Position numbers and translations under genes: made by a program. From a virus: a DNA stretch of 64,000 bases. Location: positions 1 through 64,000 of IMG/VR virus record IMGVR_UViG_3300010413_001770; one strand, written 5' to 3'. A model generated the notes under the pieces. The model searched no databases and was not told the origin of the DNA. It saw only the letters and a list, made by a program, of their open reading frames with translations. Below, in pieces: positions 16,485-24,509 of the stretch (the first letter of the stretch is position 1; every line of letters starts with the position of its first letter).

Positions 16485-17582
16485 CTAAGACAACGGTCCG
16501 GACTCAAAGTACTTACACTGAGACTGTAGCGTATTCCAATTACTGGTAATAGTAATACCTGGAGATCCGGCGGAACTCACGTATGTATTACCATTCCCGT
16601 CTACTGAATAGTCATCCAAGTCGAACACTTTCACAGAATCCAGATAACATCGTACGTTTCTCCCTTCAACTTCTATTTTCATGTCGTGCTCATCTGATAA
16701 CGGCCACTCATAGGTACTACCCGCTTGCCACTCTAATACAGCTTCTGGATCGCCTGAACTGGTCGCTTTCCTCCACCGGATCAATGAAAACCGCCCAACG
16801 TTGGAAAAGTTGTCCAAAATCTTCCACACGAAGGCGTACAGATCATCGGTTGGACTTCCGACTTCTCCGGACCCGATAGCCCGAGCCAATACTCCGAAGA
16901 AATCTCCCCCTAGTCCAGCTCCAGCTCGAAGAAACGTCCCCAACGTGTAATAGTCAGCCGACGAGTCAACCTCTTCCGCCCAGTAGTAACTCTCACCGTA
17001 AGAATCAAACGCAGACTCATTCGTGGCATACAGTAGAATAGCAGATCGTTTCGGCGGAGTTTGAAATGTACTATATGTCCAGGATTGGCCACTATCCATA
17101 GTGTGGTCGATCAGATCCGTATTGGTAGCACCGACAAAGTTATCGTAGTAACTATCCGCTACTGGAGGAGTTGGAGGAACAACTATAGGTCCTGGCTTAC
17201 CATCAATCTTTATATCTACTCTACAAATCACCTCCTCGCCGAGATCTGCCACCACGTCGACATTAACCACGAACCCGTCGAGAGTAAACGCGTCCCCCGA
17301 CTGGAGGTCGAGCGTGTAGTCCTCCGGGTCGTCGCTCTCCAACCCGTCGATGAAATCCTCATACTCTGTTCTCAGGAAATTGAGCGCGAGAGCTAGGCTT
17401 CCACCGTCCCGCATGCCGGCGATGAACTCGCGGTAGCCGCCGTCCGAGTCCATGTTCGTGACGTCGATCAGGTCTACTGCGCGCCCGTTCCAGCTCAAGT
17501 CCACAATCTCGGCAATCAGAGCCCCGCCGCTCCCAAACCCGAGCGTGGAGTTCTTGCCCGCTAGTGCACTCGAACGCGCCAT
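16485..17582 (-). CDS. Tail tube protein 2 with C-terminal LamG-like domain
   Basis: The 365-residue protein's first ~130 residues (ARSSALAGKNSTLGFG, VDLSWNGRAVDLIDVTNMDS, DGGYREFIAGMRDGGSLALA) are clearly homologous to the shorter tail tube protein encoded just upstream. After a Pro-rich hinge (GPIVVPPTPPVADSYY) comes a ~220-residue jelly-roll domain resembling LamG/concanavalin (LYAFVWKILDNFSNVGRFSLI, DEHDMKIEVEGRNVRCYLDS). The start at 17582 is chosen because it aligns with the paralogue's ARSSA start. The extra domain would project from the tail surface, like the Ig-like domain of lambda gpV. Its DNA is much AT-richer than the tube part, indicating domain acquisition. Confidence 0.85.
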   Translation of the reverse strand: MARSSALAGKNSTLGFGSGGALIAEIVDLSWNGRAVDLIDVTNMDSDGGYREFIAGMRDGGSLALALNFLRTEYEDFIDGLESDDPEDYTLDLQSGDAFTLDGFVVNVDVVADLGEEVICRVDIKIDGKPGPIVVPPTPPVADSYYDNFVGATNTDLIDHTMDSGQSWTYSTFQTPPKRSAILLYATNESAFDSYGESYYWAEEVDSSADYYTLGTFLRAGAGLGGDFFGVLARAIGSGEVGSPTDDLYAFVWKILDNFSNVGRFSLIRWRKATSSGDPEAVLEWQAGSTYEWPLSDEHDMKIEVEGRNVRCYLDSVKVFDLDDYSVDGNGNTYVSSAGSPGITITSNWNTLQSQCKYFESGPLS

Positions 17583-17737
17583 CCGACCTCCTGCTACCGC
17601 TACCACTACCGCCGCCGATCCTCAAAAAACCGCCCACCCCTACCCTCCGACGGGCCGAGGTACTGGAGAGCGAAAGGAGGGAACCCTCGTTCCCCCGGCC
17701 GCATTCGGACGTCCCAGGAGGATCGGTGCTTACGTCA

Positions 17738-18142
17738 TCATGTCGTCATGGTCGGCTGGCCCGTGATCTTGAACGTCACGGTACACAGGACAGCGTCGTC
17801 CATCGAGGACTGAATGTCGACATTCGTCACGAAGGCCGAGAAGTCGAACTCGGTCGCTCCGGAATCCCCGAAGATGATTTGGTAGGACTGCGGATCGTCC
17901 GACTCGAGGTCCACGATCAGGTCGTCGTACTCGTCTCGAATCCAGTTGAGATCGATCGACACCTCGCCGCCGTCCTTGAACGTGCTGATCCACTCCTTGT
18001 AGCCGCCGTCCGAGTCCATATTCGTCACTTCGGCCAGATCGCGGGCTCTCCCAGTCCAGTTGATGTTCTTCACCTCGGCGACGATGGTCGATCCGCGGTA
18101 GAAATCGGTGCTCTTTCCTGCGATTGCGCTTGACCTTGCCAT
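17738..18142 (-). CDS. Tail tube protein 1
   Basis: The 134-residue protein begins ARSSAIAGKSTDFYRG and contains KNINWTGRARDLAEVTNMDS, DGGYKEWISTFKDGGEVSID and LESDDPQSYQIIFGDSG, the pattern of siphovirus major tail (tube) subunits. It is upstream of the longer paralogue with the LamG-like extension and downstream of the tail terminator gene. Having both a plain and a decorated subunit suggests a mixed tube, or a tube plus a specialised section. About 130 bases of intergenic DNA separate the two paralogues. Confidence 0.85.
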   Translation of the reverse strand: MARSSAIAGKSTDFYRGSTIVAEVKNINWTGRARDLAEVTNMDSDGGYKEWISTFKDGGEVSIDLNWIRDEYDDLIVDLESDDPQSYQIIFGDSGATEFDFSAFVTNVDIQSSMDDAVLCTVTFKITGQPTMTT

Positions 18143-18175
18143 TGTGCGCGCCTCCTCGGCCGAGTCCCTGCCCGG

Positions 18176-18589
18176 CTAGACAGATGGTGTGCGGTGAATG
18201 CGGAACGAAAGCAGGTAAACGGGTCGGTCTACCTCGTCGTAGGTCACGAGCTGGATAGAGGAGGTCGGCCAGATCGCGATGTAGGTGGAGTTTCCCCAGG
18301 ATTCGGCGGTCACGAGGCGGAGGACGTCCCAGATCGCCTTGGCGGTCGCGTAGGCGGTCTGAGCCCCGGTATTGCGGACGCCGCGGACGCGGATGTTGAC
18401 GACGGGGCGCTCGTATTCGTACTCGGAGCGGCCATCCGGGTCAAACCCGGCGACGTCAAATACCGTGACGGCTGCGTCGGGGGAGGCCGGTTCGCGATGG
18501 ACGAAGAGCTCCGTTCCGAGCGTCAGAGCCAGACCGGAGTCGTCCGCCAGCATGAGTGCCACGTCGTACGCCGGAGAGTTGGCCGTCAT
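18176..18589 (-). CDS. Tail terminator / minor capsid-like protein
   Basis: The 137-residue protein begins SPAYDVALMLADDSGLALTL and contains GTELFVHREPASPDAAVTVFD, NIRVRGVRN and AYATAKAIWDVLR, the layout of siphovirus tail terminator proteins (Minor_capsid_3/gpU-like alpha-beta fold). The C-terminal IQLVTYDEVDRPVYLLSFRIHR is also typical. It overlaps the preceding gp10-like gene by 4 bases (ATGA) and precedes the tail tube gene, which is the classic order. Confidence 0.8.
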   Translation of the reverse strand: MTANSPAYDVALMLADDSGLALTLGTELFVHREPASPDAAVTVFDVAGFDPDGRSEYEYERPVVNIRVRGVRNTGAQTAYATAKAIWDVLRLVTAESWGNSTYIAIWPTSSIQLVTYDEVDRPVYLLSFRIHRTPSV

Positions 18590-19095
18590 CTCTCAGCCCC
18601 CCGCATCCGAGTGATTGCCCGACTGAGCGCGACCCGGATGTCTCGACCGATCCGGCTATAGTTGGTCATGAACGCCGTCCAGAGGAACGCATACCCGGGC
18701 CGGGCATGAACCGCCGGAGCATACACCGCCGAGTACCCCGCCATGCCGCTGATTTTCGCGCTCGCCATGAGTTGCCGATTCCGGACCTTGTGGGCCGCAA
18801 TCATCGCCGCGTGCTGGCCAATCATCTCCGGCATCGTGGGGAGGCCGCGGCCCATGCGGGGGACGAACGCCCCGTCGGATTCCACGCGTCCATCCGGAGC
18901 GGCGGTAGCGAATGCCGAAGCGCGCAGGTTCCCCTGGTCGACCGGCGTCGCGACCCGGGCCGCCCGCCGGATATCGTTCACTCCGTTCCAGATCGGCTCG
19001 GCCACCTCTTTGATCATGTTGTCCACGACCCGGACGCTGTTCTCGCGAATCCCCTCGAGCCGCACGTGTACCGTGAACCGAGCCCCGGCTGGCAT
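18586..19095 (-). CDS. HK97 gp10-like head-tail completion protein
   Basis: The 169-residue protein starts at an ATG overlapping the upstream TGA (ATGA). RFTVHVRLEGIRENSVRVVDNM is followed by DIRRAARVATPVDQGNLRAS, the hallmark R-A-A..TPVDTGxLRAS motif of HK97 gp10 family proteins. AVYAPAVHARPGYAFLWTAF fits the conserved YAxxVxx...Y/FL segment near the end. It lies between the connector and the tail terminator, as expected. Confidence 0.87.
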   Translation of the reverse strand: MPAGARFTVHVRLEGIRENSVRVVDNMIKEVAEPIWNGVNDIRRAARVATPVDQGNLRASAFATAAPDGRVESDGAFVPRMGRGLPTMPEMIGQHAAMIAAHKVRNRQLMASAKISGMAGYSAVYAPAVHARPGYAFLWTAFMTNYSRIGRDIRVALSRAITRMRGAER

Positions 19096-19445
19096 CAGAG
19101 AATCGCTTTCCGGACCGTGATCGTCCCGGCTACGTTCGGCGTGGACTGGTAGACGCGGATTGCGTACGCGGCGGCGAGGAGCATCGGGTTGGTGATCTCC
19201 TCCGCGCTCAAGCTCGAGAGGCTTCCCTTCCAGAGAACACCCCCGACCTCGAGTTCCTGGTCGGCATGCACGATCGACCGAGAGACGAACGTGTCTCCCA
19301 TACTGGTCTGGAAGCGCTCCGCCTTGTCGACCCACCGACCAGTGATCTCGACCGGCGTGTCATACGTGTAGCCGCCCGTCCCGTCCGGGGTGGGCGCCGC
19401 CCAATACACCAACGCGTGAATCAGATAACGGTCGACCCAGCTCAT
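19095..19445 (-). CDS. Head-tail connector / head closure protein
   Basis: The 116-residue protein begins MSWVDRYLIHALVYWAAPTPDG and has GGYTYDTPVEITGRWVDKAERFQTSMGD, then DQELEVGGVLWKGSLSSL. The GRW..K...F....G......V.aDqdlevGg pattern is typical of small beta-barrel head-closure proteins (gp16/gp9-like). It is followed with ATGA overlap by the gp10-like gene. In transcription order it directly follows the block of sugar-metabolism genes, so the head module is interrupted just before it. Confidence 0.77.
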   Translation of the reverse strand: MSWVDRYLIHALVYWAAPTPDGTGGYTYDTPVEITGRWVDKAERFQTSMGDTFVSRSIVHADQELEVGGVLWKGSLSSLSAEEITNPMLLAAAYAIRVYQSTPNVAGTITVRKAIL

Positions 19446-20134
19446 GCGCCAACCTTCCCGTGCCACAACTGGTTGTCCATAAAGTCTCGCACGGCAGGCC
19501 CGTTCCAAGCAAGTTCCGCCCACTCGATCACGGACTGGAGCTCCCCAAGATCCCCGCCGAGGGCTCGCGCCGGCCACACTTCCCGGAAATCGATTCCGGA
19601 GAACCGTTCCCCGGTCGTCAGGTCCCGGATGATCTCGAGTTGCCGGTCGACCCAGACACGCCACTCTTCCCGGGTCTGGTACGCCCGCATGAACGCAGTC
19701 CGCAAGCAGGAGGACACAACGTCGTCCGGGTCCCGGCGGACGATCACCCACCGAGCCGTCGGGAACGCCTCCGCCCACTCCGGCCACACGAGGAGCATTT
19801 TTGGCTCTTTGTAGAACCAAGGGCCACTCACGTACCCTTGCCGGCGAATAATCTCCAGGACGTCGCCGCGGAGATCCGGATAGGACGCTAACCGGTAGAT
19901 GTCCGGAAAGCCGCGCTGGCCGAGTGGGTCCGCCCCCATTCTCCGAAAGTAGGGCTTGATGGTCCGGTTCCGGATCTCGTTGTTCTCGAACATCCCCTTC
20001 CGGTTGTGCTTACTCGGTCCTACGAGCTCCCCTCCCCAGGCGCCACACAGTTGAATAATCCCAGCAACCAGGCTGGTGCCCGACCGCGGCATCCCGGTGA
20101 TCAGAATCGGCCGGCACGTGTGCGTTCGGTCCAT
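19442..20134 (-). CDS. Sulfotransferase (Sulfotransfer_3-like)
   Basis: The protein has 230 residues. PILITGMPRSGTSLVAGII (residues ~8-26) is a textbook PAPS-binding P-loop (GMPRSGTS). WVIVRRDPDDVVSSCLR is the 3'-phosphate-binding RRDPxDVVxS motif. GKGMFEN-like GMFENNEIRN and WFYKEPKMLLVWPEW fit bacterial and phage sulfotransferases. The start at 20134 has gggaagggtag upstream and ATGG context. It overlaps the head-tail connector by 4 bases. Predicted to sulfate a glycan or other acceptor, possibly the product of the adjacent glycosyltransferases. Confidence 0.87.
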   Translation of the reverse strand: MDRTHTCRPILITGMPRSGTSLVAGIIQLCGAWGGELVGPSKHNRKGMFENNEIRNRTIKPYFRRMGADPLGQRGFPDIYRLASYPDLRGDVLEIIRRQGYVSGPWFYKEPKMLLVWPEWAEAFPTARWVIVRRDPDDVVSSCLRTAFMRAYQTREEWRVWVDRQLEIIRDLTTGERFSGIDFREVWPARALGGDLGELQSVIEWAELAWNGPAVRDFMDNQLWHGKVGA

Positions 20135-20136
20135 GG

Positions 20137-20298
20137 CTACCCTTCCCGGTTTTCCGCAAACAGACAACAGCCGATGGAACGGAATCCTCGATAGAGACGC
20201 ACGGGTCGTCCCCCTCGGATCGGCACGGGGATGGAACACCAGCCGAAGGCGTGCTCAGAGAGCGGATTTCTGCGAATGTGATGACACGAGCCGCACAT
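20137..20298 (-). CDS. Small Cys-rich protein
   Basis: A candidate 53-residue product starting MCGSCHHIRRNPLSEHAFGWCS and ending GFRSIGCCLFAENREG. It carries a CxxC...C...CC arrangement that could bind zinc or iron-sulfur. A longer start at 20364 would overlap the preceding gene. It ends 2 bases before the next start, consistent with a packed operon. The ribosome-binding site is weak, so reality is uncertain. Function unknown. Confidence 0.5.
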   Translation of the reverse strand: MCGSCHHIRRNPLSEHAFGWCSIPVPIRGGRPVRLYRGFRSIGCCLFAENREG

Positions 20299-20324
20299 GG
20301 GGATGTCCCCGTCCGCTCTCCGGG

Positions 20325-23018
20325 TTACCCGATACCATTGCCAAGATACGCGTCCTGCACCCATCGGTCCCCTACGTTATGGGGCTTCAGTCGTCCGTGA
20401 AAGCAGATGATGTCTGCATCGGTCGGAGGGCCACCGTTCTTGAGACAGTCCCTCTTGTAGGAGTAGACGCGGGCGTACTCCTGAATCGGGCGGATCGTGC
20501 GCCCGGACTCAGCCGAGACCCGCGTGTAAATGTACTCCTGGTCGCCTCGGAATGAGTTCATGTTCGTCCGGTCGAAATCGTACAGCAAGAAGGATAGATC
20601 CCCGCGCCAAGACATAATCCCGGAGAGCCATCCGCCGCGAAGACGGCGGGCGGGAGAGAAGGGGACTAGCATACGGATGTCCGTCGGAGGGACACGAGCG
20701 GCCGCTTCCACGAGACGGTCGATCGGTTTCAGGATAACGGTATCCAGATCGAGATAGAGCACCGGATGCCGGATCGAGAAGAGCTCGAGCTTGGACCACC
20801 AGCCGGGGAGGTGCCGGTCCAACCGAATGCAGTCAAGGCCGGAAAGGTAGCGATCCGTGAGCACGACGAACGAGTACGGCGTCGTGACGTTTCGAGCGAC
20901 CATCGACTGCAACGTCCGGACGTTTTCGTCGGAATAGTCGCCGCCGGAGCGGAGGACACACGCGATGATCGGGTGGGAGCCGGCGGCGCTCTCGACGTCC
21001 TGGACCGAGAGAAACCGGCTCTTGATGCTACGGACCGGAAGAGGAGGAGACTGTTGCTCCAGCTCCGGCTGCGGTTCCAGATCTCGGATAGACGCGTGCC
21101 CGCTGGAGGATCGCTTGGCGGGTTTTCGCTCTCCGGCGGAATCGAGAGCTTTCCGCTTTGCCCGCGGCGGCTTTCTCTGTTTGCTCCTCTCTCGCTGCTT
21201 GACCCGGGACTGCACTTGCCTCTTCGCAGCGAGTGTCGGCAGCGAGACGGCCGCAGTGATGGCATCCTCAACCCGGTCTTCTCTATCCCCACTCCCAGTC
21301 CCGGCCCCGATCACCCGGATTGCTTCTGCGGCAAACTCATCCGCGGTCGACCGGTCCGTGAACACTGGCCAGTACGTTTTCCGCCGCACGCTCGGAGGAA
21401 CGATGTTCCACGCGAACCTCCTATCTACACCCCCCGTGTAGAAGTACTCGTGATACAGGAGCACAGTCGGCACACCCCACGCTGCCGACATAATCGATAT
21501 CCCGGAGTTTGCCCCTACCAGGCCGGCCGCCCCACGAATCAGCCCGAAAACCTCCTCAAGCGTCGTCTGGCCGCGAAGATCGACTGTCCCGGTCGGCATG
21601 GCGCGGATGAGAGAATTCAGAACGTCGTCCTGAAGGTCCCATTCGGCGCCCACGAACACGGGACGAGCTCCGGTCTCGGCAACGATTCTCCGGCAGGCCC
21701 GGATGATGTCCGGGAGCTTGTAGCGGCGGAACACGTACTTGTTCGTCCCCTGGAAGACCCAGTAGAAGACCAGGTAGCGGTCGCCGAAGGACCGGATCGC
21801 GTCCTCACGAACCGCCTCTTCCCGCAAGGAGATGAATCTCGGGAGATCCCACTCGACCGTCAAGTCCGGGTCCACCTCCTCGAGTGCTTTTCCGGCCCGC
21901 TGATACCCGTTCCACGTCAGGAAGTAGTCACAGCCGAGGATGTCCCGGAAGATGGTGCGCCCCTGACGCAAATATGCCTCGATCCAGATCGGGTCCCGGG
22001 CGTTGAAGCGGACCTCGTCGGCGGAGTGGAGAAACGGAAACATCTTCAGGAAGGGGAAGGACCGGGCGTGAGAGTCGAATTCCTTCGCTCGGGGTGCCGC
22101 AATGTAGGCTTCGACCGGGGGCGTGACGCCCTCCCGGCGCAGTAAGGATTGCAGCTTCGTGAGCGGCCAGTAGACGTCGCCCACGCCCGGCGGCAGGAGA
22201 ACGGATTTTCGGGCTTGCGGCGGCTTGCGGACGCGCCAGCATAATTTGGTCGGGTCCGGGTGTGAGAGTCCTGAGATCTGAAACCCGGTCGAGCGGAGAA
22301 GGTCTCGGAATTGCCCCTCCGTCCAGTACCAGATGTGCTCGATTCGCTTCCAGTGCCCGCCGTCCTCCTCGGGGCGGGACGGCCAGAAGCGGGGAATCTC
22401 GATTATGGCCTCCCCGTCCTCCGCCAGCACGCGAAAGAGCTCGGCTAGGAAGCGGTCCGGCCGAAGCGTGTGCTCCACGACGTCCATGCAGACGATACGG
22501 TCGAACGAGTCGGTCGGGAAGTGAATGTCCTCGAAGCGGCGGTAGTAGATGTGGTCGGACTGCGGGGAGTAACTGTAGCGCCCCACCTCGCAGCCGTAGG
22601 CGTCGATCCCCTCGGAACGGCAAACATCTACGAGAGCCCCGGAGCCACAGCCGACATCTAGAAACCGTCGCGCCGATCGAAGGGAGAAGCGTTGAAACAG
22701 CCGCCGGCAACGGGCGAGGTCCGACTGGTGCGTCGACACGCCGTAGTCAGCGCGAACGGGCGGGTATTGGGACGCGTAATAGTTCGCGTACTCCTCCTCG
22801 GTCGCGAACGGAAGATCCGTCTGCCGGACAACGCCGCACGACCGGCATGTCCGGATCGGGATATCGGCGGCGGACTGCGTTCCCGTCTTTTCGGTGATCA
22901 GGCCGCGGCGCTCGGATAACGTAGACCGCGTCTCGCCGCAGTAGCAGGGTAGGTTCACGGCGTGTGTTTTGAGTGCTTTCTCGGTTGGACCGAGTTCGGT
23001 GGGCGTGAACGCTACCAT
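20325..23018 (-). CDS. Trifunctional methyltransferase / GT9-like / GT8-like fusion
   Basis: The protein has 897 residues. Residues ~23-70 form a Cys-rich zinc-binding start (CYCG...CRSCG). Residues ~110-265 are a class I methyltransferase (RFLDVGCGSGALVDVC, FDRIVCMDVVEHT). Residues ~290-575 resemble a heptosyltransferase/GT9-like GT-B half (RPVFVGAEWDLQDDV, then LRGQTTLEEVFGLIRGA and AGLVGANSGISIMSAAWGVP). A Lys/Arg-rich linker (~580-690) follows. Residues ~700-897 resemble a GT8-like GT-A domain with VLYLDLDTVILKPIDRL supplying DxD. The start at 23018 has an agggagg site. Three enzymes in one chain imply sequential work on one glycan. Substrates are unknown. Confidence 0.82.
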   Translation of the reverse strand: MVAFTPTELGPTEKALKTHAVNLPCYCGETRSTLSERRGLITEKTGTQSAADIPIRTCRSCGVVRQTDLPFATEEEYANYYASQYPPVRADYGVSTHQSDLARCRRLFQRFSLRSARRFLDVGCGSGALVDVCRSEGIDAYGCEVGRYSYSPQSDHIYYRRFEDIHFPTDSFDRIVCMDVVEHTLRPDRFLAELFRVLAEDGEAIIEIPRFWPSRPEEDGGHWKRIEHIWYWTEGQFRDLLRSTGFQISGLSHPDPTKLCWRVRKPPQARKSVLLPPGVGDVYWPLTKLQSLLRREGVTPPVEAYIAAPRAKEFDSHARSFPFLKMFPFLHSADEVRFNARDPIWIEAYLRQGRTIFRDILGCDYFLTWNGYQRAGKALEEVDPDLTVEWDLPRFISLREEAVREDAIRSFGDRYLVFYWVFQGTNKYVFRRYKLPDIIRACRRIVAETGARPVFVGAEWDLQDDVLNSLIRAMPTGTVDLRGQTTLEEVFGLIRGAAGLVGANSGISIMSAAWGVPTVLLYHEYFYTGGVDRRFAWNIVPPSVRRKTYWPVFTDRSTADEFAAEAIRVIGAGTGSGDREDRVEDAITAAVSLPTLAAKRQVQSRVKQRERSKQRKPPRAKRKALDSAGERKPAKRSSSGHASIRDLEPQPELEQQSPPLPVRSIKSRFLSVQDVESAAGSHPIIACVLRSGGDYSDENVRTLQSMVARNVTTPYSFVVLTDRYLSGLDCIRLDRHLPGWWSKLELFSIRHPVLYLDLDTVILKPIDRLVEAAARVPPTDIRMLVPFSPARRLRGGWLSGIMSWRGDLSFLLYDFDRTNMNSFRGDQEYIYTRVSAESGRTIRPIQEYARVYSYKRDCLKNGGPPTDADIICFHGRLKPHNVGDRWVQDAYLGNGIG

Positions 23019-23758
23019 AACGCGATGTCCTCCCTGGAATAGCCGGCGGCGGTGAGCAACGGGTGGATGATCGAGGCTCGGTTCTTGAGGTAACGGACTT
23101 CCGCCCATTTGGGGCCGAGCAAGTGCTGGATGGCGTGGATCTCGCCGGCCGCATAGTAATCTGCGAACGGATTCCCGGGTGTCGGATCCACACGCCGCCA
23201 CTTCCGCGCGATCTTTCCGATCGTGAGTCCCCGCCGAGAGACGTCAATCCCGCAGTGGGTCGCCACTCTCCGGATAAGATCCCGGCGCTCCCAGTACGTT
23301 TTCCTGGCGTCGACCGGAAAAAAGCACACGTTCGGGTGATGCGCGAACCGCCGAGCGATCTCCACGAACCCGTCCACGATGAAGAAGTGGCGGAACTCCG
23401 GGTGGCGCGTTTCGCGCGTGAGGATCGCCGCCAGGGGGTCTCGGAGAGGGATGACGACGGGGAAGAGGGCGGCAAGTGCGAGGGCGGCGCGATACCCGAT
23501 CGACTTGTAGTTGATCCCGAGCTGTTGAACGGAGTTGAAGTCCATCTCCAGGTCGACATCTAGCGTCCGGATGATGGGGAAGTGACCGCGGACGATCGTC
23601 GGGGAGCGGAGGACGGTCGACCCGCGCGTCAAATAGGAGATGTCGAGAACAGCCGCGTCAGGACACAAGCTCCGGAGAACCGTCGTGACGAAACCAGTAC
23701 CGGTGTGCTGCACACTGAGGACGAAGATCACGGGGGGAGTGGGAAGCGTCGGCGGCAT
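23012..23758 (-). CDS. P-loop sulfotransferase-like protein A
   Basis: The protein has 248 residues. VIFVLSVQHTGTGFVTTVL contains a P-loop variant (QHTGTGF). PVVIPLRDPLAAILTRE is the R-D-P...S/T helix of sulfotransferases. Later FRHFFIVDGFVEIARRF and VCFFPVDARKTYWERRD resemble its paralogue encoded 25 bases upstream. It overlaps the start of the trifunctional enzyme. Such proteins act as sulfotransferases or as related P-loop kinases without the full PAPS pocket. The substrate is unknown. Confidence 0.7.
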   Translation of the reverse strand: MPPTLPTPPVIFVLSVQHTGTGFVTTVLRSLCPDAAVLDISYLTRGSTVLRSPTIVRGHFPIIRTLDVDLEMDFNSVQQLGINYKSIGYRAALALAALFPVVIPLRDPLAAILTRETRHPEFRHFFIVDGFVEIARRFAHHPNVCFFPVDARKTYWERRDLIRRVATHCGIDVSRRGLTIGKIARKWRRVDPTPGNPFADYYAAGEIHAIQHLLGPKWAEVRYLKNRASIIHPLLTAAGYSREDIALW

Positions 23759-23783
23759 CTTGGGCGTTTCTTCTCCCCCTCCG

Positions 23784-24509
23784 CTACCAGCGTGGGAGCA
23801 TGAGGTCGGAGTCCCGGTAGCCGACCGAGTGCAGAAATGGCAGCAGTGTCGGCAGGCATGCGCTCAAGTACGTGAGTGCCGGATGGTATTCGCCACCAAA
23901 GAGCTCGAGGATGCGGCCCCAATCCCGGGCATCGTACGCGGGGCGGAAAGGGTTCTCCTCCCCGGTCGTGTTCTCCGGTTCCCACTTCTCCGCCGTCATG
24001 CGGAGGGCGGAATCGTGAACAAACGGAGTGAGCCGACAGTGATCGACGAGAGCAAGAATCCGGGCATACCGAACTTCCAGCCGCTCCCGGTGGATGTCCA
24101 CCGGCAGACAATACACCGTCTGATACCGGGCGATGGTCGCCAGCTGCCGATAGCCATCCACCACGATCCGTAGATCCGTATCCGGCATGCGGTGTGCCCG
24201 TGTGAGGATCGCCGCGACGGGGTCCCGAACTGTAGTGACCGACCGGAGCGTGCGGCACAGAAAGGTGACGGCGTCCGCGTGGATCCCGACCCGGCGCCCC
24301 GTCCCCGGGTCGATTTCCGGGAGGTGCGTGTGGAGAATCGCTGAAGCCGGGAGGCCGCCGACCGGTTGACCGTCCGAAGAGTCCGGTCCGCGCGTCACGA
24401 TCGCCAGGCACTGGTGGATCTCCGGCAGGATTTGACGCAGAAACCGCAGCAGGAACTGCGTCCCCGTGTGGGGGACGGTCGGGACGAACACGACGCCGCG
24501 GTTCTCCAT
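23784..24509 (-). CDS. P-loop sulfotransferase-like protein B
   Basis: A 241-residue paralogue of the neighbour at 23012-23758. GVVFVPTVPHTGTQFLLRFL matches the neighbour's HTGTGF P-loop. VTTVRDPVAAILTRAHR matches its RDPLAAILTRE. VDGYRQLATIARY aligns with VDGFVEIARRF. The C-terminal third has diverged (FLHSVGYRDSDLMLPRW versus AAGYSREDIALW). Tandem duplication and divergence suggest two acceptors or a heteromeric enzyme. It overlaps no neighbour but begins next to the SDR stop. Confidence 0.7.
   Translation of the reverse strand: MENRGVVFVPTVPHTGTQFLLRFLRQILPEIHQCLAIVTRGPDSSDGQPVGGLPASAILHTHLPEIDPGTGRRVGIHADAVTFLCRTLRSVTTVRDPVAAILTRAHRMPDTDLRIVVDGYRQLATIARYQTVYCLPVDIHRERLEVRYARILALVDHCRLTPFVHDSALRMTAEKWEPENTTGEENPFRPAYDARDWGRILELFGGEYHPALTYLSACLPTLLPFLHSVGYRDSDLMLPRW

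Noticed and set aside
17607-17737. Terminator with gttttttg between the tail tube genes
   Set aside because: A T-run exists on the minus strand, but no stable stem directly precedes it. The ccgatcctc/gaggatcgg pair encloses the T-run instead.
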